A stretch of 64,000 bases of DNA from Marinobacter sp. LQ44 (GCF_001447155.2 NZ_CP014754.1:558001-622000); one strand, 5' to 3'; numbered from the stretch's first letter, positions 23,689 to 34,987 are shown. Notes: a model not told the origin generated them from the letters alone. Made by a program: numbers and translations.

Positions 23689-24687
23689 ATGCAGCGGTTT
23701 TTCAATTGGCATCTCGCACTTTTACTCCTTTTCGTACCTATGCTGTCCCAAGCACAGCCCTCGGATTGGCAAGCCCAGGTCGAGCAAGAAGCCGTACAAC
23801 TTGATCGCCTGCACACCCTGATCGTCACCCATCAGGGCGAAGAAATTCTGGCACTGGATTTACGTGGCCAGGGTCTGGATACGCCCGTTAACATCAAGTC
23901 TTTGTCTAAAACGGTGCTGGCTGCACTGGTGGGTATGGGTATCAAGAACGATGTACTCGAGGGCACCGATCAGCCTGTGGTAGAAACTCTGGGCAACCGG
24001 GTGCCAGCATCGGCCACCGAGGGTGTTGAGCGCATTACGCTCGGCCATTTGTTGTCCTTGCAAGCGGGGTTACAGCGTACCTCTGGTGGCAACTATGGGC
24101 CCTGGGTGGCCAGTAGTAACTGGGTCAGCCACGTGCTTACCCGGCCCTTTGTGGATGAACCGGGCGGGCGCATGTTGTATTCCTCAGGCAGCAGCCACCT
24201 GCTCTCGGCCGCACTCACCGAAAGCGCGGGCCGCAGCACCCTGTCACTGGCCCGGGAGTGGCTGGGGGAACCTCTGGACATAGATATCCCGCCCTGGGAC
24301 CAAGACCCGCAAGGGGTTTATTTCGGCGGTAACAACATGCTGCTCTCTCCCCGTGATCTGGTAAAAGTCGGCGAGCTGTATCGCAATAACGGCCGTGTGG
24401 GCGGCCAACAATTATTCCCGGAGGACTGGGTGACTGAATCCTGGACCGGTCGCGGCGAATCCGCTTACACTGATGATCCCTATGGCTACGGCTGGTTCCT
24501 GCGGCCCATGGCGGGTGAGATGGGGTACTACGGGCGCGGTTTTGGCGGCCAGGTGCTCTATGTAGTGCCAACACTGGCACTGACCGTGGTGATGACCTCA
24601 GACCCTACCCCACCCTCGCCGGGGTCCCGTTACCTGCGGCGCCAGTTCCAGTTAATTGAAGACCACATTATTCCGGCCCTGCCCTAG
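23689..24687 (+). CDS. Serine hydrolase of the class C beta-lactamase/penicillin-binding fold
   Basis: The 332-residue protein starts at ATG 23689 with a signal peptide (LALLLLFVPMLSQAQ). The serine nucleophile motif SxxK is SLSK (IKSLSKTVLAAL), the Tyr motif YxS is YSSGSSHLLSA, and the third motif is replaced by GRGFGGQ near residue 285. The fold is that of class C beta-lactamases and DD-peptidase-like esterases; the weak third motif favours an esterase/peptidase rather than a true beta-lactamase. The next gene, a histone deacetylase-family protein, starts three bases after its stop, so they form an operon. Confidence 0.88.
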   Translation: MQRFFNWHLALLLLFVPMLSQAQPSDWQAQVEQEAVQLDRLHTLIVTHQGEEILALDLRGQGLDTPVNIKSLSKTVLAALVGMGIKNDVLEGTDQPVVETLGNRVPASATEGVERITLGHLLSLQAGLQRTSGGNYGPWVASSNWVSHVLTRPFVDEPGGRMLYSSGSSHLLSAALTESAGRSTLSLAREWLGEPLDIDIPPWDQDPQGVYFGGNNMLLSPRDLVKVGELYRNNGRVGGQQLFPEDWVTESWTGRGESAYTDDPYGYGWFLRPMAGEMGYYGRGFGGQVLYVVPTLALTVVMTSDPTPPSPGSRYLRRQFQLIEDHIIPALP

Positions 24688-24690
24688 CGA

Positions 24691-25602
24691 ATGACCATAC
24701 CTATCGTTCATCACCCGGATTACAGCTTCCCTTTCCCGCAGAAGCACCGCTTCCCCATGGAGAAGTTCGGTCTTCTGGCGGAATACATGCGTTCCACGGG
24801 GCTGCTCACACGCAGCAACAGCTTCCGCCCTGCCCCTTGCCGCCAGGGGTGGCTAACACAGACCCATTGCCCAGATTACCTTGCCCGTTTTGCGCAAGGC
24901 CGGCTGACGGCACGGGAACAACGGCAAGTGAACCTGCCGTGGAGCACCGGCCTGGTGCGACGTACGTTTCTGGCGCCCTCCGGCACCGTGCTTGCGGCGC
25001 AACTGGCCCTGCAACACGGCATTGCCTGCCATCTTGCCGGCGGCACCCATCACGCCCATTTCGATTACGCCTCCGGGTTCTGCATCCTCAATGACCTGGC
25101 GATTGCTGCCAACGTGCTGCTTGGGCAGGAGGGCATCAACAGGGTGCTGGTCTTCGATGTGGACGTGCATCAAGGGGATGGCACTGCAGCCCTGCTCGCC
25201 AACACGCCGGGGGCATTCACCTGTTCCATCCACTGCGAACGTAATTTCCCGTTTGAAAAACAAATGAGTGATCTAGACGTGGCGCTGCCCGATGGCCTGG
25301 GTGATGAAGACTATCTGGCGGTTGTTCACGAAACCCTGCAACAGGCCCTGGCGCAATCCAGACCAGACATCGTGCTCTACGACGCCGGCGTGGATGTCTA
25401 CCAGGGCGATCCGCTCGGCAAGCTCAATATATCGGAGCAAGGTATTCGGCAGCGGGACCGGCTAGTGCTGGGGGAACTCAAGCGCCGGGGTATTCCTGTA
25501 GCCACGGTGATTGGCGGTGGTTACGATGACAACCGGGCCAATCTCGCGAAACGGCATGGGATTGTGGCCGAAGAGGCCTGCAGCGTGTTCGGCTTGGATT
25601 GA
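24691..25602 (+). CDS. Histone deacetylase-family (acetylpolyamine amidohydrolase-like) protein
   Basis: The 303-residue protein begins at ATG 24691. It has the arginase-deacetylase fold motifs: the His pair GGTHHAHFD, the zinc-binding DVDVHQGDGTA, and DAGVDVYQGDPLG with the second Asp, then IGGGYDDN. It probably removes acetyl groups from small amides such as acetylated polyamines, or from acetyl-lysine; bacterial members of this short class are poorly defined. Coupling to a periplasmic serine hydrolase is conserved only by spacing here, and a shared pathway is not evident. Confidence 0.9.
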   Translation: MTIPIVHHPDYSFPFPQKHRFPMEKFGLLAEYMRSTGLLTRSNSFRPAPCRQGWLTQTHCPDYLARFAQGRLTAREQRQVNLPWSTGLVRRTFLAPSGTVLAAQLALQHGIACHLAGGTHHAHFDYASGFCILNDLAIAANVLLGQEGINRVLVFDVDVHQGDGTAALLANTPGAFTCSIHCERNFPFEKQMSDLDVALPDGLGDEDYLAVVHETLQQALAQSRPDIVLYDAGVDVYQGDPLGKLNISEQGIRQRDRLVLGELKRRGIPVATVIGGGYDDNRANLAKRHGIVAEEACSVFGLD

Positions 25603-25780
25603 TTGTCCGCGCCGACCAGACTCCACTGGCCCCATCAGCCCCTTTGACAAGCTGCAGACAAGGCGCTTGACTCAGGCAATTCTAAGGCTGGATTTTCCTG
25701 CGGTTGTCGGTATGCTGACTGGAGTAGCGGGTTTATGGGTTATTAACCCGCGCTCCAACACAGGTACACACTGAGTCATC

Positions 25781-26266
25781 ATGAGCACAATCACGTCGAT
25801 CACTATTCGCAAGTACCGTATCCAGGATTTGAGCCCGGTGGTTCGCCTGTTTACCGATTCCGTGCATGAACTCACGGCCGGCGCCTATGATGAAACCCAG
25901 CGGTTTGCCTGGGCCTCCCGTACGCCGCACCTGGATACCTGGCGGCAAAGGCTGGAGTCACTGGAAACCCTGGTGGCGGAGGAAGGCCAAGACCTGGCCG
26001 GGTTTATCTCCTACGATGACGACGGCACCATTGATCTGGTATTTACCGCCCCCAACTATGCCCGCCGTGGCATTGCCTCCACCCTGTACCATGAGGCTGA
26101 GCAACAGCTGATTGCCAAGGGCGCAAAGGAGCTGAAAACCGAAGCCAGCGTGGTGGCCAAGCCCTTCTTTGAGCGCCACGGTTTTGAAGTGGTGGATGAA
26201 CAGCGGGTGACGGTTCGCGGTGCCCAGTTCCTGCGCTACAACATGCGCAAGGACCTGACAGCGTAA
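25781..26266 (+). CDS. GNAT-family acetyltransferase
   Basis: The 161-residue protein starts at ATG 25781. It has the GNAT pattern: ITIRKYRIQDLSPVVRLFTDSVH at the N-terminus, the beta4/beta5 region DLAGFISYDDDGTIDLVFTAPNYARRGIASTLYHEAE (the acetyl-CoA-binding R-x-x-G-I-A), and KPFFERHGFEVVDE. It transfers acetyl from acetyl-CoA to an unknown amine. It is convergent with the next gene, with a hairpin in between. Confidence 0.87.
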   Translation: MSTITSITIRKYRIQDLSPVVRLFTDSVHELTAGAYDETQRFAWASRTPHLDTWRQRLESLETLVAEEGQDLAGFISYDDDGTIDLVFTAPNYARRGIASTLYHEAEQQLIAKGAKELKTEASVVAKPFFERHGFEVVDEQRVTVRGAQFLRYNMRKDLTA

Positions 26267-26272
26267 TCAGGC

Positions 26273-26293
26273 GGGCAGCCTTTGCGGCTGCCC
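26273..26293. terminator. Bidirectional hairpin between convergent genes
   Basis: An 8-bp stem GGGCAGCC-TTTGC-GGCTGCCC sits seven bases after the acetyltransferase stop codon and 25 bases from the end of the opposing gene. There is no strong T run. Confidence 0.45.
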
Positions 26294-26317
26294 CTCGACG
26301 AATGCAAGTGGTGCTGC

Positions 26318-27196
26318 TCAGCCTTGAAGTGAGGCCGGCAACCAACGCTTCTTGGCCCTCTCCACCAGATCCCGGGCATCGTTGTCCCAGGGGTGGAAGT
26401 TCGGGCTGTAATACTTCAGGTAGGACGGGATCAGTTTGCGGAAGACCCCCGGTTTGCCCCACATGTAGTTCAGGCCCTTCGCCCAGGATTTCAGGTTGCC
26501 CAGCTGGCCATCGGCTTTCATCAGTTGTACCAGGTGAACGGTGCTGAATAGCGGGAACATCACGCTGACAAACATCATTTCGGTTACCCGAATGAACTCG
26601 CTGCCGCCCACGCTCTTGTACACATCAAATGCGACGGCCTTGTGCTCGGACTCCTCAATGGCGTGCCAGGCCCAGACCGGCGCTATGCGCGGGTCCATTT
26701 CTTCCAAGGCATCATATTTAAGCAGGAACTCCTCCGCCATCAGAGCAGTAAAGTGTTCCACCGCAACGGTGTGCGCCAGCTGGCGCTCCGGGGTGAAGCG
26801 TTTGCGCATCCAGTTCATGAACCACTGGACTTCCCGCTCAAGCCGGCTGAGGTTAACCCCCCGCTCTTCAAGGAAGCCGTTCATCATTTTATGCTCTTTC
26901 GAGTGGTGAGCTTCCTGGCCGATGAACGCGCGAATCGCTTTTTTCAGTTCGGGATCGGTAATCTGGTTCTGGTAGTGGCGAACGGTATCAATGAAGAATC
27001 TCTCTCCCGGCGGGAAGCTGGCAGACAACGCCGCCAGCAAAAGGGTTTTTGCCGGGTCGTTGTCCCACCAGTACCTTGGCAGGTCTTCCGGAAACTCGAA
27101 ATCCGGGCTGCGTACTTCCGGTAGAAATCCAGGGGGCGTTGCGGTCCGGTAGGCTGCATTGCTGGTTTTCTTGATCTGTGACACTGGCGCGTTCAT
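26318..27196 (-). CDS. Predicted metal-dependent hydrolase (PF10118-type)
   Basis: The 292-residue protein starts at ATG 27196. Ferritin-like helices carry likely metal ligands: FIGQEAHHSKEHKMMN, then VAVEHFTALMAEE, and the C-terminal WHAIEESEHKAVAFDVY. The E-x-x-H repeats form the putative two-metal site of this family, annotated as metal-dependent hydrolases and sometimes found near fatty-acid genes. The next gene to the right on the same strand is an AAR-like fatty acyl reductase, so a lipid-related role is plausible. Confidence 0.87.
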   Translation of the reverse strand: MNAPVSQIKKTSNAAYRTATPPGFLPEVRSPDFEFPEDLPRYWWDNDPAKTLLLAALSASFPPGERFFIDTVRHYQNQITDPELKKAIRAFIGQEAHHSKEHKMMNGFLEERGVNLSRLEREVQWFMNWMRKRFTPERQLAHTVAVEHFTALMAEEFLLKYDALEEMDPRIAPVWAWHAIEESEHKAVAFDVYKSVGGSEFIRVTEMMFVSVMFPLFSTVHLVQLMKADGQLGNLKSWAKGLNYMWGKPGVFRKLIPSYLKYYSPNFHPWDNDARDLVERAKKRWLPASLQG

Positions 27197-27324
27197 GGCA
27201 GAACTCTCCCGAAGCCATTCGTTTATTGCGTAGTCAACAGGCTACGCTGCTCCGGGAGTGGGCGGCAGGTGTTTGTGGGCCAAAATCCACCGTTACCCGC
27301 ACACTTCACAGGCCTTTACCTGGT

Positions 27325-29379
27325 TCAGGCCGGTTCGGTGGCGTGGGCGGCCAAGGTGCGCACTCTCTCGAAATCTTCCTCGGTAAACACCCCGTTAACG
27401 CCGGATACAGCCGCAAGCTCCATGCCGTGTTTCAGGCCCAGTTTGTATATTTCCCGCACCTTTTCCCATTCAATGTTTCGGCCCAGGGTGAAATTCTCGA
27501 ACCTTGCCTCCAGCGCCAGCACGATGGTTTCTGCCAGGCAGGCATAGGCAATGCCCTTGGGCAAGCCGATATCTTTCATTTTCACGATGCCAGGCAGTTT
27601 GATCTCTCCAGATTCAATCACCAGCACATCGGGCCGCTTGGCGACGTCTTCCGCCGGGATATCCAGGGGCCTGGCCACGTCTGTGATCACGCAGCCGGGT
27701 TTCACCTGCATAATGTCCAGAATACGTTTACCGGCACCGGAGGTGGCAGTGACCACCATGTCCATATCACCCAGATCACGGTTGGTGGTGGCGGCCACAT
27801 GTACGATGGCGCCGGGGGTTTCCTGTTCAATGCTTTCTTTAAGGGATAACAACTTGGCGGCTTCCGGTGCCACCAGGTAGATTTCATCCACGGCCTTGGC
27901 CAACAACCGGGCGCAGACCGAGCCGATAGCGCCGGTGGCGCCGACAACCATGGCTTTGCCGGCCATCTTCCCGCTCTTGCCAATGCTGACACGGCCAATC
28001 CTCTTTGCCGCATCGTGGGCCGCCCAAAGTGCGCCCGAGGCGCTGTAGCTGTTGCCAGTAGTGATCGGCAGCGGTGCCCGCTTGGCCACGGTGATCCCCG
28101 CATCACCCACTACCTTGGTGAACGCCCCCAGCCCCATGATCTGGGCGCCCAGCTTTTTCGCCAGATTCGCCGCCGCCAGCAATCGGCTGTAGGTGAATAC
28201 CGGATCGTGGGCCATGATTTCCCTGGGTGTGCCGCCTACGGTGATCAGCCAGCCTTCCACCTCATCGCCGGTGGGCGACTGGATGCCCGAAACCTTGGAG
28301 TAAACAAACGGAGGCGTGTAGGCAATGGCCTTTTCCACAAGGTTCATCACCGCCGGTGGCGACACGCTCGCTACCCAATCCAGGGGCGGGGTTTTGGTCA
28401 GGTATTGCTGCGACAACGGGTGAATCACAAAGGCAAAGCGGTTGATCCGACGGTAGCCGTTCGGGTACAGGATGCGGGGCTCTACCCCCAACTGTTCAAT
28501 CACGTCCAGGAAATCGTCCGCACCCAGTTGCTCCGGTGTGCGAGACAGAGCCGCGCTGATCATGGCCTCCATCATGTTGACCCCCACGGGGCGACCTTCC
28601 AGCCAGGGGCTGTAATCCACCACCATGGCCACGCGCCGGGAGCGGAACCAGTCCAGGGCGGATGCGGTGACTCTGGAGGTAATCACAGTTTTGCCATCCA
28701 GTTCCTTCTCGGAAAACACTTCAAGATCTCCCATAGCACCAACGATCACATGGCAGTCTTTTACCGCCTCATGCAACGAGCCGCTGATCAGCTTCTCCCC
28801 CATGCGGTACAGGGGGCTTCGGTGCAATCGTTCTATAACCCTGACGGCGTTGGGGCTGAACATCACCGGGGCCGTGAGCTTGGTATAGGCTTCGAGCTGG
28901 TTCAGCGAATTGAGTAGCCGGGGCACGCCAAAGTCCAGGTATGGATCGGCGAAGAACAGATTGTCGGTATGCTCAGACAAGGCCCTGGCAATGCGGAATC
29001 CGGCCTGGCCATTGAGGAACAACACCCGGGCGTTATCGAAAAAGTGGCCCAGCTCTGTCTGGGTATGGCGAACCGCCCACTCCTGGAGGATGCCCCGCAA
29101 TCCCGCCCCGGTGGTGATCGGTTTGTCTGGCACGCAGGCTTCCAGCCTGGCGGTATCCGGGTGTTCAAGCTGCTCACGGCCCACCTGGTAGTGGTCGTGA
29201 ATCATGCTCAGGCCAATGGCATCAGCCTGTGCGCGAATCGAATCGAGAACAGCCTCGGCCCGATCAAGATTGCCATCGGTGCCCACTCGCACCACGCGAA
29301 ACGTATGGCCCAGAAATTCGGTTTCCAGCTCATAGTCGTACTCAGACGATCCCTGGCTGACGCTGACGACGGTTTTCAT
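27325..29379 (-). CDS. Long-chain acyl reductase-like (AAR-type) protein
   Basis: The 684-residue protein starts at ATG 29379. The C-terminal half (about 340-684) resembles cyanobacterial acyl-ACP reductase: PPFVYSKVSGIQSPTG, EGWLITVGGTPREIM, a Rossmann motif VVGATGAIGSVCARLLA, and AATTNRDLGDMDMVVTATSGAGK. The N-terminal half (1-340) is an additional domain not found in the about 340-residue cyanobacterial enzyme. Aldehyde formation from acyl-CoA or acyl-ACP with NADPH would fit wax-ester metabolism of marine oil-degrading bacteria. The catalytic cysteine could not be assigned. It faces the aldolase gene divergently. Confidence 0.75.
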   Translation of the reverse strand: MKTVVSVSQGSSEYDYELETEFLGHTFRVVRVGTDGNLDRAEAVLDSIRAQADAIGLSMIHDHYQVGREQLEHPDTARLEACVPDKPITTGAGLRGILQEWAVRHTQTELGHFFDNARVLFLNGQAGFRIARALSEHTDNLFFADPYLDFGVPRLLNSLNQLEAYTKLTAPVMFSPNAVRVIERLHRSPLYRMGEKLISGSLHEAVKDCHVIVGAMGDLEVFSEKELDGKTVITSRVTASALDWFRSRRVAMVVDYSPWLEGRPVGVNMMEAMISAALSRTPEQLGADDFLDVIEQLGVEPRILYPNGYRRINRFAFVIHPLSQQYLTKTPPLDWVASVSPPAVMNLVEKAIAYTPPFVYSKVSGIQSPTGDEVEGWLITVGGTPREIMAHDPVFTYSRLLAAANLAKKLGAQIMGLGAFTKVVGDAGITVAKRAPLPITTGNSYSASGALWAAHDAAKRIGRVSIGKSGKMAGKAMVVGATGAIGSVCARLLAKAVDEIYLVAPEAAKLLSLKESIEQETPGAIVHVAATTNRDLGDMDMVVTATSGAGKRILDIMQVKPGCVITDVARPLDIPAEDVAKRPDVLVIESGEIKLPGIVKMKDIGLPKGIAYACLAETIVLALEARFENFTLGRNIEWEKVREIYKLGLKHGMELAAVSGVNGVFTEEDFERVRTLAAHATEPA

Positions 29380-29526
29380 GGCGGGCTCCAGTATGATCTT
29401 GTTATGCCTTAAGTCTAGAAGCTGCGATGCGTTCCCGCCTTAGCCCAGATCAAATAACAGCCGGGCTTTTTGAGACTACACTGAATACATCTCGACCACT
29501 GCAGAATCAGCAACCAAGGAGGAGCC

Positions 29527-30546
29527 ATGAGCGTTAAACAGGAGCTGTTAGCCACCATTGCCGACCTGGTCCAGCCGGGCAAAGGTATTCTCGCGGCAGA
29601 TGAGAGCGCCCCAACCATTGCCAAGCGGTTCAAGGCGGTGGGCGTTGAATCCACGGAAGCCACCCGGCGCGAATACCGCAGCATCATCTTTTCCACACCA
29701 AGGCTTGGAGCGCACGTAAGTGGCGTTATTCTGTACGAAGAAACGCTGGAGCAACTGAGCCTGGACGATGTGGCCATCCCCAAGCTGCTGGCCAGCCAGG
29801 GCATTGTTCCTGGCATCAAGGTGGACCAGGGTAAAGGCCCGCTGGTAAACGCCCCGGGCGATGAAATCACCTACGGGCTGGATGGCCTTGGCACGCGCCT
29901 CGAGCACTACAAATCCATGGGCGCGCGCTTTGCCAAGTGGCGGGATGTGTTCCATATCTCCGACACCCTACCCTCGTTCCAGGCGATCAAATCCAATGCC
30001 GAGGTGCTGGCCCGCTACGCCGCCGTATGCCAGTCCATGGGCATAGTGCCCATTGTGGAACCGGAGGTTCTGATCGATGGCAACCACAGCATCGAACGCG
30101 CGGCAGAAGTCAGTGAAGATGTGTTGCTGGAAGTGTTCAAGGCACTGCACCGCCACCGGGTGGACCTGGAAACCATGGTGCTGAAACCCAGTATGGTGAC
30201 ACCAGGCAAAGAAACGGGCAAAGCCAGCCCGGAACAGGTTGCCGAAGCGACCCTGAGCGTGTTCCGGAGGGTGGTGCCGGCGGCTGTACCGGGCATATTC
30301 TTCCTGTCCGGTGGCCAAACCCCGGAGGAATCCACCGAAAACCTGAACGCCCTGAACAGCATGGGTTATCACCCCTGGGAGCTTAGCTTTTCCTACGGCC
30401 GGGCCCTACAGGAACCAGCCCAGAAAGCCTGGGCCGGCAAACTGGACAATGCAGACAAAGCCCAGGCGGCCATGAAAAAACGGGCCAGGCTTAATGGCCT
30501 GGCCCGTTCCGGCAGTTACTCTCCAGAGCTGGAGAGCTCTGACTAA
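29527..30546 (+). CDS. Class I fructose-bisphosphate aldolase
   Basis: The 339-residue protein starts at ATG 29527 behind AAGGAGGAG. It has class I features: PGKGILAADES near the N-terminus, GVILYEETL, GIKVDQGKG, and the Schiff-base lysine in VLKPSMVTPGK, then FFLSGGQTPEESTENLNALN. It cleaves fructose-1,6-bisphosphate to two triose phosphates without a metal, serving mostly gluconeogenesis in organisms feeding on lipids. The last 60 bp of the gene contain two strong inverted repeats (30480-30507 and 30519-30536), which may act as an intragenic terminator. Confidence 0.95.
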   Translation: MSVKQELLATIADLVQPGKGILAADESAPTIAKRFKAVGVESTEATRREYRSIIFSTPRLGAHVSGVILYEETLEQLSLDDVAIPKLLASQGIVPGIKVDQGKGPLVNAPGDEITYGLDGLGTRLEHYKSMGARFAKWRDVFHISDTLPSFQAIKSNAEVLARYAAVCQSMGIVPIVEPEVLIDGNHSIERAAEVSEDVLLEVFKALHRHRVDLETMVLKPSMVTPGKETGKASPEQVAEATLSVFRRVVPAAVPGIFFLSGGQTPEESTENLNALNSMGYHPWELSFSYGRALQEPAQKAWAGKLDNADKAQAAMKKRARLNGLARSGSYSPELESSD

Positions 30547-30552
30547 AGCGCC

Positions 30553-31359
30553 TCAATTACAGCCGCTGATGCAACCGGCCGCACCATTGAATGCCATGGT
30601 CCGGCCACTAAGGGGCACGTGTACGGCCGCAGACACCAGTTCGGTGAACCGGGCCGTGCGCGTGCCGGCTACCACCTTGCCGTTCTCCGTAGCGGCTTCA
30701 TTGGCGTGCGAGGCGATCACCGCAGCCGGGCTGATCAGGTCGTTGATCACATAGGCAGCTTCCGTGGGCCCGGTGGTGAAGGTATCACCAATGTTCATAA
30801 CCACCAGTTGCGCGCCGTAGTGCTCCTTCACCACAAGCTTCTGCTCTGCAGTAATGCCGGTGTCGCCAGACAGGTATACGACGAGCCCGTTAGAGAATGT
30901 CAGCACATAGCCAGTTGGTGGCCCAACACTGGCACTGACCCCGGCAGCGGCCAGGTAATCCGCCAGCGGGCCGGTCAGAAACGACGGCGAAACACCGTTG
31001 CTGTGCACGGCCGGAACCGTGGTAATGGAGACGCCACCCACATCCCGACTCCCGCCAAAACGAACCAGAAGTGACTTACCGGGATCACCGCCGCCCTCTT
31101 TCAGCTTGGCGGCAAAGAACGCGGGCATCTCACTGCCAGTGACGATGGTTGAATTCTTTTTCAAGGCGATATCAACGGTATTGGACTGGGGCAAGCTGGA
31201 AACCGAGGTCTCCGGGTTGCCACAGCTCCCTTGATTGGTTTTGTCGATTCGCTGGTCGCCCACGTGGTCCCCATGCATGTGGGACACCAGGATAATGTCG
31301 ATATTACCCAGGCGTGGGTCGTCCGGGCCAAGGGCTATCTGGCGTTTCATTGTTTTCAT
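30553..31359 (-). CDS. MBL-fold metallohydrolase, N-terminally short
   Basis: ATG 31359 is preceded by GAGAGGG; a TTG at 31383 would add eight residues. The protein (268 residues) carries the metallo-beta-lactamase ligands: SHMHGDHVGD, VPAVHSNG, YLSGDTGI and SHANE. In related proteins about 80-100 residues, with a signal peptide and first strands, precede the HxHxDH motif, but here only about 25 do. The upstream DNA does not encode them in any frame I can see, so the gene is probably truncated at its 5' end and may be inactive. It is convergent with the aldolase gene. Confidence 0.75.
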   Translation of the reverse strand: MKTMKRQIALGPDDPRLGNIDIILVSHMHGDHVGDQRIDKTNQGSCGNPETSVSSLPQSNTVDIALKKNSTIVTGSEMPAFFAAKLKEGGGDPGKSLLVRFGGSRDVGGVSITTVPAVHSNGVSPSFLTGPLADYLAAAGVSASVGPPTGYVLTFSNGLVVYLSGDTGITAEQKLVVKEHYGAQLVVMNIGDTFTTGPTEAAYVINDLISPAAVIASHANEAATENGKVVAGTRTARFTELVSAAVHVPLSGRTMAFNGAAGCISGCN

Positions 31360-31453
31360 CGTGCCATCCCTCTCGTTTTTCAAAACCGAAAAGATTTACG
31401 ACAACTACACCGATTCGTACCAGTGTAGTCGAGGGGAAAGCACAAGGGATGAG

Positions 31454-32431
31454 TCAGGCAGCGTTGGTGCGCTGGGTAGGCAAGTCAACCGGCTGGCCCA
31501 GGCAAGCCAGCATGGGCGCCACGTCCCGGAGCTTCCGAGCCTGGGGCCAAAGCGCCTCGGCTTCGGCAAAGCCCTGGCGCAGGTAATTGAGCCATTGCTT
31601 GATGCGACCGGTCACGTATTTGTCTTCCAGGCGGGTTTGCAGGGCTGCGGCATATTCCCGCACAAGGCCCATCGCTTCCGGCCAGGTCATGGGTTCTATG
31701 GAGTCACCTTGCTGCGAGGCTTTGATCTGCGCCGCCAGGTCTGGTCGGGCAATCAGGCCACGGCCAATCATCACGTCATCACAGCCAGAGACTTTGCGGC
31801 AGCGCCAGTAGTCTTCCACGGTCCAGATTTCGCCGTTGGCAATGACATGGCTTTGGACCGCTTCGCGCACTTTGGCAATCTCTTCCCAGTAGGCGGGCGG
31901 TTTGTAGCCATCCACTTTACTGCGGGCGTGGATCACGATCTCCGATGCTCCGGCGGCTTCCAGTGCCTGGCCACAGGCCACACCCATGGAGCGGTCGTCG
32001 TAGCCCAGACGCATCTTGGCGGTTACAGGAATATTGGCAGGCACTGCTTTGCGCACGGCCGCGGTGATGTCATACATCAACTCTGGCTCCCGCATCAGCA
32101 CGCAACCACCTTTATGCTTGTTGACGGTTTTGGCTGGGCAGCCAAAATTGATATCCACCTGCCTTGCTCCCAGTTCAGCGGCCTTGGCACCGTGGCGGCC
32201 CATCATTTCAGCGTTTGAACCCAGCAACTGCACGGCCACGGGCGTGCCCACTTCGGTCAGCGCGTTGTTATAAAGTTCCGGGGCGTACTTGTAGAAAATC
32301 CGGGGCGGCAGCATGCCGTGGGTCACGCGAATGAATTCGGTTACGCACCGGTCAATCCCGCCGACCTTGGTCAGGGTTTCGCGGATGGGTGCGTCGACCA
32401 GCCCTTCCATCGGGGCAAGGATGATTCGCAT
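31454..32431 (-). CDS. dusC: tRNA-dihydrouridine(16) synthase
   Basis: The 325-residue protein starts at ATG 32431. It shows the Dus TIM-barrel: FMN-binding IILAPMEGLVDAPIRETL, catalytic Cys in NFGCPAKTVNKHKGG, KMRLGYDD, and IVIHARSKVDGYKPPAYWEEI; the helical C-terminal domain (YVTGRIKQWLNYLR) fits DusC rather than DusA or DusB. It reduces uridine 16 in tRNA with NADPH. It sits alone upstream of the MBL gene. Confidence 0.9.
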   Translation of the reverse strand: MRIILAPMEGLVDAPIRETLTKVGGIDRCVTEFIRVTHGMLPPRIFYKYAPELYNNALTEVGTPVAVQLLGSNAEMMGRHGAKAAELGARQVDINFGCPAKTVNKHKGGCVLMREPELMYDITAAVRKAVPANIPVTAKMRLGYDDRSMGVACGQALEAAGASEIVIHARSKVDGYKPPAYWEEIAKVREAVQSHVIANGEIWTVEDYWRCRKVSGCDDVMIGRGLIARPDLAAQIKASQQGDSIEPMTWPEAMGLVREYAAALQTRLEDKYVTGRIKQWLNYLRQGFAEAEALWPQARKLRDVAPMLACLGQPVDLPTQRTNAA

Positions 32432-32521
32432 GAAAGCTCCAGATACTGAAAAGAAAAGATCAAAGACGGCTGATCAAAAATCAGGCGGAGCGGATTGTAA
32501 GGAATTCGGGGGCAAATAGGT

Positions 32522-32552
32522 AGCCGGGCATCCCGAAACAGGATGCCCGGCT
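32522..32552 (-). terminator. Hairpin downstream of katG
   Basis: A 12-bp perfect stem (AGCCGGGCATCC and its complement) with a 7-nt loop lies just after the katG stop codon. On the minus strand it is followed by ACCTATTT, a poor U run, so termination strength is uncertain. Confidence 0.55.
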
Positions 32553-32564
32553 GGTTACTGCGGC

Positions 32565-34775
<2,211 letters not shown>

Positions 34776-34894
34776 TCACGATCAAGGGCATCACTAAATA
34801 TAGATCATTCACAGGCCGCTGCTTGAATGTTTACTACCGCCTGTATAGTGAATCCCTATGGACTTCCCGCAGCCCGGGCAAAGCGACAGAACGA

Positions 34895-34987
34895 TCACTG
34901 GGCGATTGCGTAATCCTGATAGTAGTCCACCAGAATCCCGAGCAAGTCCTTCCATGCTACCGATGCAAATTCGTTTGACACTGACAT
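34895..34987 (-). CDS. Possible small protein of 30 residues
   Basis: A 30-codon frame starts at ATG 34987 with AAGGAG seven bases upstream, ending in TGA at 34895. The product (WKDLLGILVDYYQDYAIAQ at its C-terminus) is acidic and helical in appearance. It lies alone between katG and the DUF2835 gene in a region otherwise without genes. The good ribosome-binding site is the main evidence; conservation is unknown. It could also be the remnant of a longer gene. Confidence 0.35.
   Translation of the reverse strand: MSVSNEFASVAWKDLLGILVDYYQDYAIAQ

Noticed and set aside
1..25000. Prophage or integrative conjugative element
   Set aside because: No phage structural, packaging, relaxase or type IV secretion genes are present; the mobile genes are IS transposases only.
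28015..28917. 300-codon plus-strand frame opposite the AAR-like gene
   Set aside because: It is fully contained in a conserved gene on the other strand and its sequence (many Gly, His, Arg) is typical of shadow frames.
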